From contig BFEA01000109.1 of the NCBI GenBank assembly GCA_003427395.1, forward strand, positions 1,264,524 to 1,306,301: a DNA stretch of 41,778 nucleotides. The letters run 5' to 3'. This document shows positions 9,808-20,454 of the stretch, one piece after another (within the stretch, counting starts at the first letter, position 1; every line of letters starts with the position of its first letter). The notes beneath the pieces were generated by a model. It saw only the letters and a list, made by a program, of their open reading frames with translations, did not search any database and was not told the DNA's origin. Position numbers and translations under genes: made by a program. Source of the stretch: Chara braunii (lineage: Eukaryota; Streptophyta; Charophyceae; Charales; Characeae).

Positions 9808-10929
9808 TCAAGTACTCTGCCCAAGCATCTTTTCCAGGCTCCACCCCTTCTTGATGCCTTCCCTCACTCTTCCAACTCTAAAGCTATCGTTGCTCTCCCC
9901 TCCATAAATCCCCAACGTCACCAAGCAGTCCCTCAGTCGGCGATTGAACCCACTCAATGTCAATTCATCCTTTGTCTTGGTACTTTTGAACAAAGGCCCG
10001 CTGTCGCAAAGGTTGATCGGAGGATCAAGGGGACTGTAGACATCACTCAGTTCCTCCATAAGTTCCATAAAGGAGGTGCCTTCACCAGAACGTTCTCGCA
10101 GCGATATTACTCCCCGTCGATTCCAGCGAAGTGTCTTAGTAAAGGCAGGCTGAACCAACTGTACGCCTTCATCAACCTCACCTCCTCGCAGCCGTAACCC
10201 TTCCCCTCCCCTCTGCCAACTCTCCCAAAGATAGACCATTATGCATAAGTCACGCAATGTCTCAGCATATCGGCAACCACTTTGTGTTCTCATCCCCGCA
10301 CGCAGCCCTTGGTAAATCAACTGCATCTTAGTCTCAATCATCGGCGGAGCCTGGAACTCGGCCACGCCACTCTTCAGAGAAAAATTCTTATAGGCACGAT
10401 GATAATCCTTAACTTTAGAGCTATTGCAAGGGTTGTCCTTTCCTTCTCGCCCTAAGATTTGGAAGCAACGATTCAAGCAGCTAAAACCAGACTCAACAGT
10501 ACTGTAGGCCGGAAATGGCTGACCAAACTTATCCAGTGTACGACAACGAGTGCTCAGTTCGGGAAGCCATTGGCTCTGAAAGAAAGCTAACAGATCTAAG
10601 TCACTCCAATTCTCAACACCCCGACCAACGCAGTTGCGAGAAAGCCATTCGTTCAAGGAACGTAGCATCCGTCCTCTCTCTCGCTCGCTGTTCTTGGAAA
10701 GGCCGTACTCAATAATCAATTCTATGGAAAGGCCGTACTCAATAATCAATTCTATGGAATTCTTCAGACCATCTTCATATTTTCCTTCCACATGACTTCT
10801 GGGAAGATGTTGAACAACATCTATGCTGCGATGAAGAAGCCTTTCCAACCACCATCTCCTATACACAATCGACAAGTAATTGCGCTTGGTAAATGAAGGT
10901 GGAGAAGATGGGATGGATTGAAGGTGCAT
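9808..10929 (-). pseudogene. Tyrosine recombinase-like protein of the DIRS element, antisense to RT
   Basis: There is one uninterrupted frame of 373 codons from ATG 10929. The C-terminal half resembles a tyrosine recombinase catalytic domain. A box I-like WQRGGEGLRL has Arg240. A beta-strand lysine lies in FTKTLRW (Lys265). A box II-like NDSFRVG has Arg351, with Asp348 where His is usual. The frame stops with TGA at about 9808, just before the place where the nucleophilic Tyr would be expected, so the end is probably lost; TGG to TGA is an easy route. A 30-bp tandem duplication (10695-10754) adds ten residues near residues 58-77. RT and recombinase converge, as I recall for kangaroo of Volvox carteri. 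The recombinase would insert the circular cDNA, in place of a DDE integrase. Confidence 0.6.
10695..10754. repeat. 30-bp perfect tandem duplication
   Basis: The unit starting TGGAAAGGCCGTACTC is present twice (10695-10724 and 10725-10754) with no mismatch. It lies inside the recombinase-like frame and keeps it open because 30 is a multiple of 3. Confidence 0.95.
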
Positions 10930-11017
10930 TGGTGGATGGCCCCAGATTCCCCAATTTCAAGGAAAGTCTCAAACTGTTACCAGACTCTATCATCTATTTG
11001 CAATGCACATCAATCTA

Positions 11018-11997
11018 NNNNNNNNNNNNNNNNNNNNNNNNNNNNNNNNNNNNNNNNNNNNNNNNNNNNNNNNNNNNNNNNNNNNNNNNNNNNNNNNNNN
11101 NNNNNNNNNNNNNNNNNNNNNNNNNNNNNNNNNNNNNNNNNNNNNNNNNNNNNNNNNNNNNNNNNNNNNNNNNNNNNNNNNNNNNNNNNNNNNNNNNNNN
11201 NNNNNNNNNNNNNNNNNNNNNNNNNNNNNNNNNNNNNNNNNNNNNNNNNNNNNNNNNNNNNNNNNNNNNNNNNNNNNNNNNNNNNNNNNNNNNNNNNNNN
11301 NNNNNNNNNNNNNNNNNNNNNNNNNNNNNNNNNNNNNNNNNNNNNNNNNNNNNNNNNNNNNNNNNNNNNNNNNNNNNNNNNNNNNNNNNNNNNNNNNNNN
11401 NNNNNNNNNNNNNNNNNNNNNNNNNNNNNNNNNNNNNNNNNNNNNNNNNNNNNNNNNNNNNNNNNNNNNNNNNNNNNNNNNNNNNNNNNNNNNNNNNNNN
11501 NNNNNNNNNNNNNNNNNNNNNNNNNNNNNNNNNNNNNNNNNNNNNNNNNNNNNNNNNNNNNNNNNNNNNNNNNNNNNNNNNNNNNNNNNNNNNNNNNNNN
11601 NNNNNNNNNNNNNNNNNNNNNNNNNNNNNNNNNNNNNNNNNNNNNNNNNNNNNNNNNNNNNNNNNNNNNNNNNNNNNNNNNNNNNNNNNNNNNNNNNNNN
11701 NNNNNNNNNNNNNNNNNNNNNNNNNNNNNNNNNNNNNNNNNNNNNNNNNNNNNNNNNNNNNNNNNNNNNNNNNNNNNNNNNNNNNNNNNNNNNNNNNNNN
11801 NNNNNNNNNNNNNNNNNNNNNNNNNNNNNNNNNNNNNNNNNNNNNNNNNNNNNNNNNNNNNNNNNNNNNNNNNNNNNNNNNNNNNNNNNNNNNNNNNNNN
11901 NNNNNNNNNNNNNNNNNNNNNNNNNNNNNNNNNNNNNNNNNNNNNNNNNNNNNNNNNNNNNNNNNNNNNNNNNNNNNNNNNNNNNNNNNNNNNNNNN
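11018..11997. other. Assembly gap (980 Ns)
   Basis: An uninterrupted N run. It probably hides the end of the DIRS element and possibly part of the 3' end of the gypsy element. Frames that run through it are artefacts. Confidence 0.99.
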
Positions 11998-12933
11998 AAT
12001 CATTGTTGCTTGTCTGTCAGAATTGAGTTCAACTATCCCCTTGTAAGTGATTGTTTGTCTGATGCGCAGGTACCCCTGCAGCTACTACCCCTGCGGTCTT
12101 TCTGACCGAAAAGACGCACCACGAAGACACGGTACGGTCCAGGCGTTGCGCTCCGCGGCTGTCCCAGTGACCACCACAACTCCTTTTCATCAATCCCAAT
12201 GTTGGACATCGCTTCGCTTGACCACATAGCTTGCTATTGCTATGGTGGTAGTGACTCAGGTAGCTGCCTCTCACGTAGAGCGGGCAACAACCCCTAAGGG
12301 GTTGGGCTCGCCAGTCCGGTAGCGACCTAGGTCTACAACCCCTCTCAACACCTTGCACAAGGAGCCGCTGCGAAGAGTGTTGCACTAGAAGCCAAGAGAA
12401 GATAGTAGACGACCAATAGAAGCCATCCCCATGCCTGGGGACTACGTGACTCGAGAAGACCGAATGAGGGTATCATCCTTCCCTCCCCCCTTACCTCCAG
12501 CAAATGCTTGGTATCTAATACGTGTATTTATTGCAAAAGCTTGAGGCCATAGAAAGATATAGAAACTAGCGGTTAATCAACTACGGATGTTATAGGGTCA
12601 ATGGAAGGGTCAATGGCCCATGGTCGCGCGTACTCCAATGAGGAAAGAAAACAGATCGGTGAGTTATTAGGTGCATGCTTTAAATCACCAGTACCTAGCG
12701 GTTGTTAAGGCCCGTGGCTCAGCCTACCGGTAACCCGAACCTTGCCGAGCTTCGAGCTACCGGTAGGCACACACAAAAAACAAGAAATCAAAATGAGAGG
12801 GTCGTGGCTCCACTACTTTTGCCATTTGCAAAATGAGAGTGAATCTTCTGCGTGAACATGGAAAGATACAGTGTGATGATTTTTGTCTTTTCTGCATGTC
12901 GAGGGACGCCCACTGACAGTGACTGACGCGGAG
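11998..12933. other. Non-coding stretch with small hairpins
   Basis: No credible gene is present. Hairpins are seen at 12288-12304 (CAACCCCT / AGGGGTTG, 1-base loop) and 12722-12768 (GCCTACCGGTA / TACCGGTAGGC, 25-base loop). A pyrimidine-rich run at 12476-12498 could, read on the - strand, be a polypurine tract of the gypsy element, since TGATACC follows on that strand. This is weak because the matching LTR end is not visible. Confidence 0.5.
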
Positions 12934-13400
<467 letters not shown>

Positions 13401-13590
13401 ATCCTCGGCCTGTGATGGATCGCCTAGATACAAGCACGCTTCCGCCAAGAAGCGGAACTCTACCGAAAAAAAAAAAGAAAATCTTAGTAGTCTAGGATGC
13501 GGAGCAAGCTCCATGCTGAGTCCATGCGATGCAATCTAGGATAGAAAATGTCACAGAGCAGCAATGTCACAGCTAACAGGCTAAGTGAAA

Positions 13591-13662
13591 GTAGAAGCAA
13601 CTAACTAGCATACATGTCCTAGGAAAGCAGAAGCAACTAACTAGCATACATGTCCTAGAAAA
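13591..13662. repeat. 36-bp tandem duplication
   Basis: Two copies of a unit containing AGAAGCAACTAACTAGC (13591-13626 and 13627-13662) differ at only a few bases. The rest of 13401-14457 holds no credible gene; it probably is the 3' untranslated part of the gypsy element, which reads leftwards on the - strand. Confidence 0.9.
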
Positions 13663-14457
13663 GCAGGAAGTAATGACAACTAGATCCTAGAATGTTGGAG
13701 TCAGTAGCCTCGGTCTGCGAGCAACAAAGCAACAACAAGTCAAATGTCACAGGAGAAGTGTGTCGCAAACCAAAGGGTGGGATGGTCTCTGAGGGTGGTG
13801 AATGCAGCCTAGGGGTCGAAAACTCCTACGGGCATCCACACATAGTGATAGGGGGAACACATGTCATCAGGCTCAATGAGGGTAGGGAACTGGGAGCGAA
13901 CAGAACCAATGACCCTAACAAATAGACCATCAGGGCGGGTAATGCTCGACTAAAGGGGTGACCGCTATGGAGGGTCGACCATGCAAGGGAACAAGGGAGC
14001 CTGGTATACTGGGCACACCTAGATGAAGCATGTGAGGCTGCCTAACTAGGGCGTGAAGGCCGACAGAGGGTAGAAAGGTGATGGGTAAGGGAATTATGCA
14101 AATGACTCCTAAAGTGAGGGAAGTCGGAGCTAGATCCGTAAGCTGGGAAGCCAGGGCAACGCTACGGTCCCAATGCCTATGCGTGTACCAAGCGAGAGCC
14201 CAACTCAGAGGAACCCAGCGAAGGGAGACCATCATGCGACACAACCAGGGTACTGTACAAGGTAAGGTGGTAAGAGAGTGATGACGTCTGAAGTAGGCAG
14301 AGCTGATTGTGACGAAGTCCATGAAGATGCCGATGACGTCCGCGATGAGAAGTCCGGAATGTCGTCGAGGAAGAGCCGCAATGTCGACGAGCTGTAGTAG
14401 CAAAACTGATGTGGATAGAGTACTGAGAAGTCAAAGACGTGGGAAGGTAAGTCAGAG

Positions 14458-15300
14458 TCAATCGTCGTATCGAGCAGGACGACGACGAGTGCGCTGTGGA
14501 CACTCAGAAGCATCCGGCTGCTGCTGAAGGTCTGCCTCAAATGGAGCAGGCTCGACTTCAGCAGTCTCCTCAGCCGGGGGAGAAGGAGGAGGGTCAGTGG
14601 GCTGAGGAGGAGCAGTGAACCCAGCACGACGAGCACGATCATAAGCACACACCAACATGCGAGCGTGCTGCAAGTGCTCGAGGGGCTCCTAGGTAGCCTC
14701 CTCATCAGGGTAACCCTTCCAACGTACGAGATATTCGACGTGGGGAGGGTTGTCGTCGGTGACTCGGCGACCAATGATGTCTGAAATGAGGAACTCCTTG
14801 TGGTCGTCCACCATGATGGGTGGAGGGCGCTCGTATGGTCGTCCAGCGAAACGCTGAGACAGTCTGCGGTAGGGACGCAATAACGAGACGTGGTAGACAT
14901 CGTGCATACGAGCCTGGCTTAGGTAGTCGGGCAACTTCACACGGAAGCTGACAAGGCTAGAAGCCGTATCAGAACCGACGGCCTGAAGGATGCGGCATGG
15001 GCCAAAGAAGCGACGCCGAAACTTGCGAAGCGTGTCTGCTTCGAGATGTAAGTGGTGGGCGTCGATAAGCACATCATCACCGACTTTGAATGGATGATCC
15101 ATCCTCGATCGGTTCGCACGTGCTGCCATGCGAGTCTGGGAAGTGGCTATGTGCTCATGTGCGGTTTTCATGATCGACGTCATGTGTGCAACCCAATCAT
15201 CCAGTACGGGACAACTCGTGTCGAGGTGCATCTGTGACGATCGAAGGAAGTCCGTGGGAACACCAGGTTGATAGCCGAGGTCGCAATAGTAAGGCGACAT
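14458..15300 (-). pseudogene. Gypsy integrase C-terminal part and chromodomain
   Basis: Coding runs from about 15300 to TGA 14458. It contains the integrase C-terminal region (FKVGDDVLIDAHHL, then FRRRFFGPCRIL and MHDVYHVSLLRPY) and a chromodomain (VEYLVRWKGYPDEEAT). A TAG at about 14687-14689 replaces the expected Trp of the chromodomain 'WEPLEHL' helix start. The same frame continues open after it to 14458 with a Pro/Glu-rich and finally Arg-rich tail. A chromodomain fused to integrase is known in chromoviruses to guide insertion to marked chromatin. Here the tail would be made only by read-through, so the product is broken. Confidence 0.9.
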
Positions 15301-15366
15301 CCCCGTGGCTAGCGAGACGGCGTGGTTGTAGGCTATCTCCGCGTGGGCAAGATGGAGATCCCACTG

Positions 15367-16343
15367 CTAGTCGTCACGAACAATCTTTCGAAGAATATCT
15401 CCGAGAGTCCTGTTCGTGATCTCGGTCTGACCATTAGTTTGAGGATGGTAAGACGAGGAGAAGCGGAGCTGGGTGCCGTAAAGCTCGTTGAGCCGTCGCC
15501 AGAATCGGCTGGTAAAGCGCGGGTCACAGTCAGATATGATGCTCAGAGGTAAGCCGTGGTCACGCACGACTCGGTCAAACACGATGTCGACGACCTCACG
15601 TGCACTGATGGCATAGTGGCACATAACAAAGCGTGCACACTTCGTGAAGTGGTCGACGACGACCAGGATAGCATCATGACCGCGGGGGGTCGGAGGACGA
15701 AGAGGACCGATAAAGTCCATAAAAAGATGGACTGCCAACGACCCTCGGGGATAGGAAGAGGCTGAAGCAAATCATAAGGCAAGTGGTTCGCACTGTTCAC
15801 CTCCTGACAGGTGGGACACTCTACGACGTAGTCCTTCACAAAGTCCTTGCGCTTCGGCCAGACGTACAGGCGGCTCACACGAACCAACGTCTTGTGGAAG
15901 CCCATATGACCGGCGGCTACCTGGTCATGGAACTCTGCTACTGCTCGGACACGTAGCTGTCCAGTGGAGGGAACGCAAATACAGGGCTCTTTGGTGCCCT
16001 GTGAACCGTGCCAGTACACAAGACCGTTGTCCCCGAGAGAGTAGTTCGGGACGGTCTTGCCGCTCCGAAGGGTCGCGTGGATGTCGCGATAGTCGGGGCA
16101 GTGGCGGTACTGAGTGCAAAACTCGTCGATCACCGAGTGGTGGACAGTGGTGATCGAGATGGAAGAGAGCTGGATCTGCTCCTGGTCGTGGTCAGGGCGC
16201 CGGGATAAGGCATCTGCGACCCCATTAGTCTCACCCTTGATGTGCTCAGTGGTGAAACTAAACTCGGATAGGTCGCGCCACCATCGAGCCTGTCGCTTCG
16301 GTTTTGTCAGAAAAGCCTGGACAATAGAGTTGTCTGTACGCAC
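15367..16343 (-). pseudogene. Gypsy RNase H end and integrase core
   Basis: The frame at 16343-15543 gives the end of RNase H (DALSRRPDH), then the integrase zinc domain, with His residues in EFHDQVAAGHMGFH and the pair CPTC. A frameshift near 15735 moves reading to 15738-15367, which holds the catalytic core: Asp in LFMDFIGPL, Asp in SDCDPRFTS and Glu in NGQTEITNRTL. All three acidic residues are kept; the usual Arg of SDRDPRF is Cys. A TAG at 15367-15369 (probable former TGG) ends this block, and the frame continues beyond it. The enzyme would insert cDNA into the genome; this copy is inactive because of the frameshift and stop. Confidence 0.92.
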
Positions 16344-16373
16344 CGTGAACGGTGCCCCGTGCAGGTAGTAACG

Positions 16374-18085
16374 CTAGTGCCGAGCGGCATAAACTACTGC
16401 GAGAACCTCACGTTCATCAGCGGTGTAGTTTATCTCGGCGGGCAGGAGCTGACGGGAGTAGAAGGCTATCAGACAATCACCTGAGCGAGACTCGACAGTG
16501 CCGTCCTCGGCGACGGTAGGAGAATAGTCAATAGAAGGCTCGTCAGTAGTTGGACGAGTAGGCGTCAGTCGGAAAGCAGTGGTAGGGGTAGGTGGTGGGA
16601 AGCGAGGGATACGAGGATGAGAGGAATCAGGAGAGGAGGGGAAGATCTGAGAAAGCACTGCTCCTACAGCAAAGTCCGACGCATCGGTGGTAAGGATAAA
16701 AGGGCGATCAAAATCGGGTAGGTGAAAAACCGATGCACATGTCACCGCCTTCTTGAGGGCGCGGGAGGCATCCTCGTGGTGGGGTGTCCAAGACCAGGGT
16801 GGGTTCTTCCGGAGGAGGGTGGAGCTAAGGACGTAGGAATACCTAGCGTATCCCTGGATGAAATTACTATAGTAGCTGGTAAGGCCTACGAAACTGCGAA
16901 GCTGCTTGGCGGATGTGGGGACAGGCCACTCCGCAATAGCAGTGATCTTGGCGTCGTCCATGTGGAGACCGTGGTCAGACACGTAGTGTCCTAAGAAATC
17001 CACTTTGTGCTGGGCAAAGCGGCACTTGCTCAGCTTGGCATAAAAGTCATGTCTGTGTAAGCGGTCAAGGACGTCGCGGAGGTGTTTGAGGTGCTCCTCA
17101 AGGGTACGACTGTAGACCAGGATATTGTCGAGGCAGACGAGAACGTACTGCTCCAGGATGTCCCGGAAGATGTCGTTCATCGCCCTCTTAAAGGTAGCAG
17201 GTGCGTTGGTGAGGCCGAATGGCATCACCGTGAACTCGTAGTGGCCGAAGCGCGATCGGAACGCTGTCTTCGGCTGGTCGGCTGTAGCGACGCGGATCTG
17301 ATGGTAACCACTACGAAGATCAATCTTCGTAAAGAAGCGGTTGTCTGCTAGGTGGTCGAACAACTCATCGGAACGAGGCATGGGGTAGTTGTTCTTAACC
17401 GTGTAGCAGTTGAGACCGCGATAGTCGATGCAGAGACGAAGAGTTCAATTTGCTTTGCGAGCAAAGAGGACGGGTGCACCCCACGGGGAGTTGTTGGGTT
17501 TAATGAAACCCAATCTCAGGAGCTCCTGTAGGGTGCCTGGTGGCGGACACGGTAGTCAGGCACAAGCTGGATGAAGTGCTCGACGTCACGCATCGATGGG
17601 ATGCCGGCGTACGAGAACGATGATGGAAAAACGTCGTGGTACTCTCAAATGAGGCCACGAACTGCGGGCTCCAGGTCAGCCGTGTATCGTGCGAGTTCCT
17701 CAGCGTCAGCGTCAGCGCGCGACAACGGGGTGGACTCGACGAACGGCGGAGGGTGGGAAGTAGAGATGAGAGTCATGAAGATATAAGGAGGATCTGGCTT
17801 CAGAGGGATGAGCTCGGCGTCGGGACAGGGTGAATCATAGTGTAAGTAATCCTTCACGTTCACCATAAAGAAGGTGACGTCGTCCTGTCGGATGAAGTGG
17901 GCGAACTGTCGAGGCGAGGTGACAGTGATAAAAGGAGATGGTGTGTGCACGGAAGGCTCTGGGGAGGAGGATCGAGGCGTGGTGTCGCGGTGGTACCTAT
18001 GAAAGGTACACTATACGTCTGTCCACACTTCGTTTTGAGAAGGAGAGTGTTGGTCGCCCAATCGGCCTCGGTGCTGCAGAACCGA
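16374..18085 (-). pseudogene. Gypsy reverse transcriptase and RNase H
   Basis: Just left of the nested insertion is the end of the protease (from 18085), a frameshift near 17960, then a linker (17950-17645) ending in a TGA before 'EYHDVFP'. RT begins with 'FIKPNNSPWGAPVLFARK', followed by a TGA near 17450 and LRLCIDYRGLN. The main block 17381-16374 has motif A KIDLRSGYHQIR and TVMPFGLTNAPATF. The catalytic box reads CLDN in place of YLDD; the second Asp is Asn at 17124-17126. RNase H (TTDASDFAVGAVLSQ, then IAFYSRQLLPAE) carries a Pro/Thr/Ser-rich insertion of about 60 residues between its first strands. A TAG at 16374-16376 replaces the Trp of a 'RHWRYYL'-type motif, and the frame continues past it into 16343. 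Confidence 0.93.
18082..18085. repeat. Target-site duplication (left copy), CCGA
   Basis: CCGA stands just before the TG of the left LTR and again at 38120-38123 just after the CA of the right LTR. Counting it once restores the reading frame of the host protease gene, which supports 4 bp as the duplication length. Confidence 0.8.
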
Positions 18086-19859
18086 TGTCGAGCGCATCAG
18101 TCCGGCACCGCACCAGGGTAGTGCGGTACCCTCCCGACCACGTCACGCAGGAGTTGGTCTACACCTTCCTCGAAAAATACACATGGAGCTTCCTTAAGCC
18201 GCTCCGGCCAAGTGCGCCAGCCATACCTCTCGCGAGCCCCTACGACAGGATAGGGCCAACGCGAGGCACGACTTACCTCCACCTTAAGGGAGTTGTCACC
18301 TCCCTTCGGTGGGCGTATCCCCGCCCAGCTACCAGTCCACAGTACGAAAGCTGATCAGTTGCAATCGCAGAGGTGGACCATCCGAGGGCGTTTCTCGTTC
18401 GTTGTAGCATAGGGGGTACGCGCGGTATTACACCTCTATCGGACCCGTACGCAAACCGACATCTTGGGGGGCTGAAGTCCCAAGCGCGGCCCGTTGTCGG
18501 TCGACTAGGACGTATCCCACTCACCACGCGCACACCACTATAAAGAACATAAAAAATAAAACACACACACACAACACACGCACGAGACGACACAACACAA
18601 GCAACGCGACAACACTCTTAATCCCTTAGTAGCCAACCCATAACTATCCGATGTGAGAATCAGATAGGCGTTTACGAGCGAGACTTGGTATAACATCGCG
18701 CGGTCGCAGGGCCTACTCATATCGACTCGCAATGCGAGCATACGCAAGCAGTCGCAATGATGGCGTACTATGTAGTACCCAGACTCATGCGGTCTTTGTT
18801 AATCTCGTGGGTCGCATTTGACCCTCAAGTGCTGGCTGACACGCGCCTTGAGGGTTAATCACTCGACGCTGGACAACCGCCAAGTGCGGTTGAAAACCGC
18901 ACCTTCTTCTGCACCCTGCGGAGAGTGGGTGGTACAGAGGTGTCGTGGCAGTCGTCTCTTATCGCCTTGGAGACCAGCTCCATCATCTAGGGTCTGGAGA
19001 GAAGTCAAGGGGGTTGACTTTGACGGCTGCCACGGACTACAACGTCCAACTATAACAACTCTAAAAACCAAAGGGGAAAAGGAAATCTCCCTTCTCTCTC
19101 AACGCATAATCTGGTTAACCCTTACGCACGGTCACGATAGACCGCGCGAAACACTCAAGACATATATATACACATATATATAGAGAGAGGGTTATTAATA
19201 CAGGACGATCACTTCTCACAGTCACAGTGAGACTCCTCTCAACCATATATATATGTATGTAATCGCATACAATCAAATCCAGAGTCCGAACCACAAACAT
19301 ATCTGCAATCACATCAAAGATCCAACAAACGTTTATGCACAACACGGAGTCAACTTCAACCATTTTCTATGCTCATACCCCTTGCTTTATTCATACAGAC
19401 CTCACTCTTGTGCAATCCCCAAAATAAATATTCAGTACTTCTGTTAAATGGTCATTCAGGGTAAAAACACAATGAAACAATTCAAACCACAGGGCTAAAA
19501 CTTTTAGGTTGAGTGGCGATAGTGGATTGGAGTTGAATCGTAAACTGACGAATCGACAACCGACCTGTTATCAGTGATAACAGAAGATGATCCTCATAGG
19601 ATCAAACTGAAACTAGTCCAAATCTTGAGTCAAACAGTCAAGAGAACCTGTAACATAAGACATGCCAATCCCCATGCTAAACCTATAAGTCCTTGGAGAA
19701 TAATCCCCATATCACGATCTCACTCAAAATCTTCCAAATTAACTAAGTCTGAATCTACCGCTAAGCAGTGCCCAAAGCAAAGGTAGACCCTGACATAGTC
19801 TCCCCTACACGGGGTGGATCGTCAAAATTGCCACCTGTCAAAATATAACCTATCTCCAT

Positions 19860-20170
19860 TAAACTAAGAAAATTTTGGCAGCGCTTCCCGTAGGAAAAGT
19901 GTCGTTTCAGAATTTATATCAGCTCGAGTATGAAAACAAAAATAGTTTTCGACTTTCCAAAGCTCAATTTTGTCTTAACTCCCTGATTTAGCAAAAATTT
20001 GGGCAACACTCCCTTTAGAAACGAAAGCTTTCCAGATTTTTACTAAGTCATACATGAACTTCAGACAAGTTGAACTTTTGAAAAATCAAAATTTGACAAA
20101 TTCCTTGGATTTGTAGAAACTTCGACAGCGCTTCCCGTAGAGAAAGTAGCTTACCAAAATTTATACAAAG
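19860..20170 (-). repeat. Three GGCAGC(G)CTTCCCGT-type motifs in LTR
   Basis: Similar blocks begin at about 19873, 20004 and 20127, spaced 131 and 123 bp. The general form is TTTGGCAGCGCTTCCCGTAG, followed by AAAGTG or similar and an A/T-rich 'AAATTTAT' stretch. The same three lie in the other LTR (about 32817, 32940 and 33062). Related blocks occur at 41289-41630 beside the gypsy element. I do not know the role; they may be conserved LTR control elements. Confidence 0.7.
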
Positions 20171-20454
20171 CCAAGTATAACAAATGTTCTTAGAAAATGC
20201 AAAATTTGATCTAAGTAAAAACTTAGCTCAGAAAATGCAGAAATTGAACTAACTCCTATCGCTCTAGCACGTGGCGAGAAACTAAAGCAACTACCTGTCA
20301 AACTGAAACTCATACTAAGTAGAAGCCTCACTCAGCCACATGCGGGCCAAATCACAATCGTAAGTACTCTCACCAACCCAAATCGCCTTTGACAAACAAT
20401 AGTTTATAGTCTTTCAATGATTTATCCCTTTATACCCAGCTTACATAGGGCATC

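Noticed and set aside
9682-10197. 171-codon + strand ORF opposite the recombinase
   Set aside because: It overlaps the better-supported antisense recombinase frame and shows no family motif.
10893-12105. Frames running through the N gap
   Set aside because: They are open only because N codons are not read as stops.
12476-12498. Polypurine tract and start of the gypsy 3' LTR
   Set aside because: The purine run (- strand) is followed by TG, but no sequence to its left matches the right end of the window, and the N gap prevents a test.
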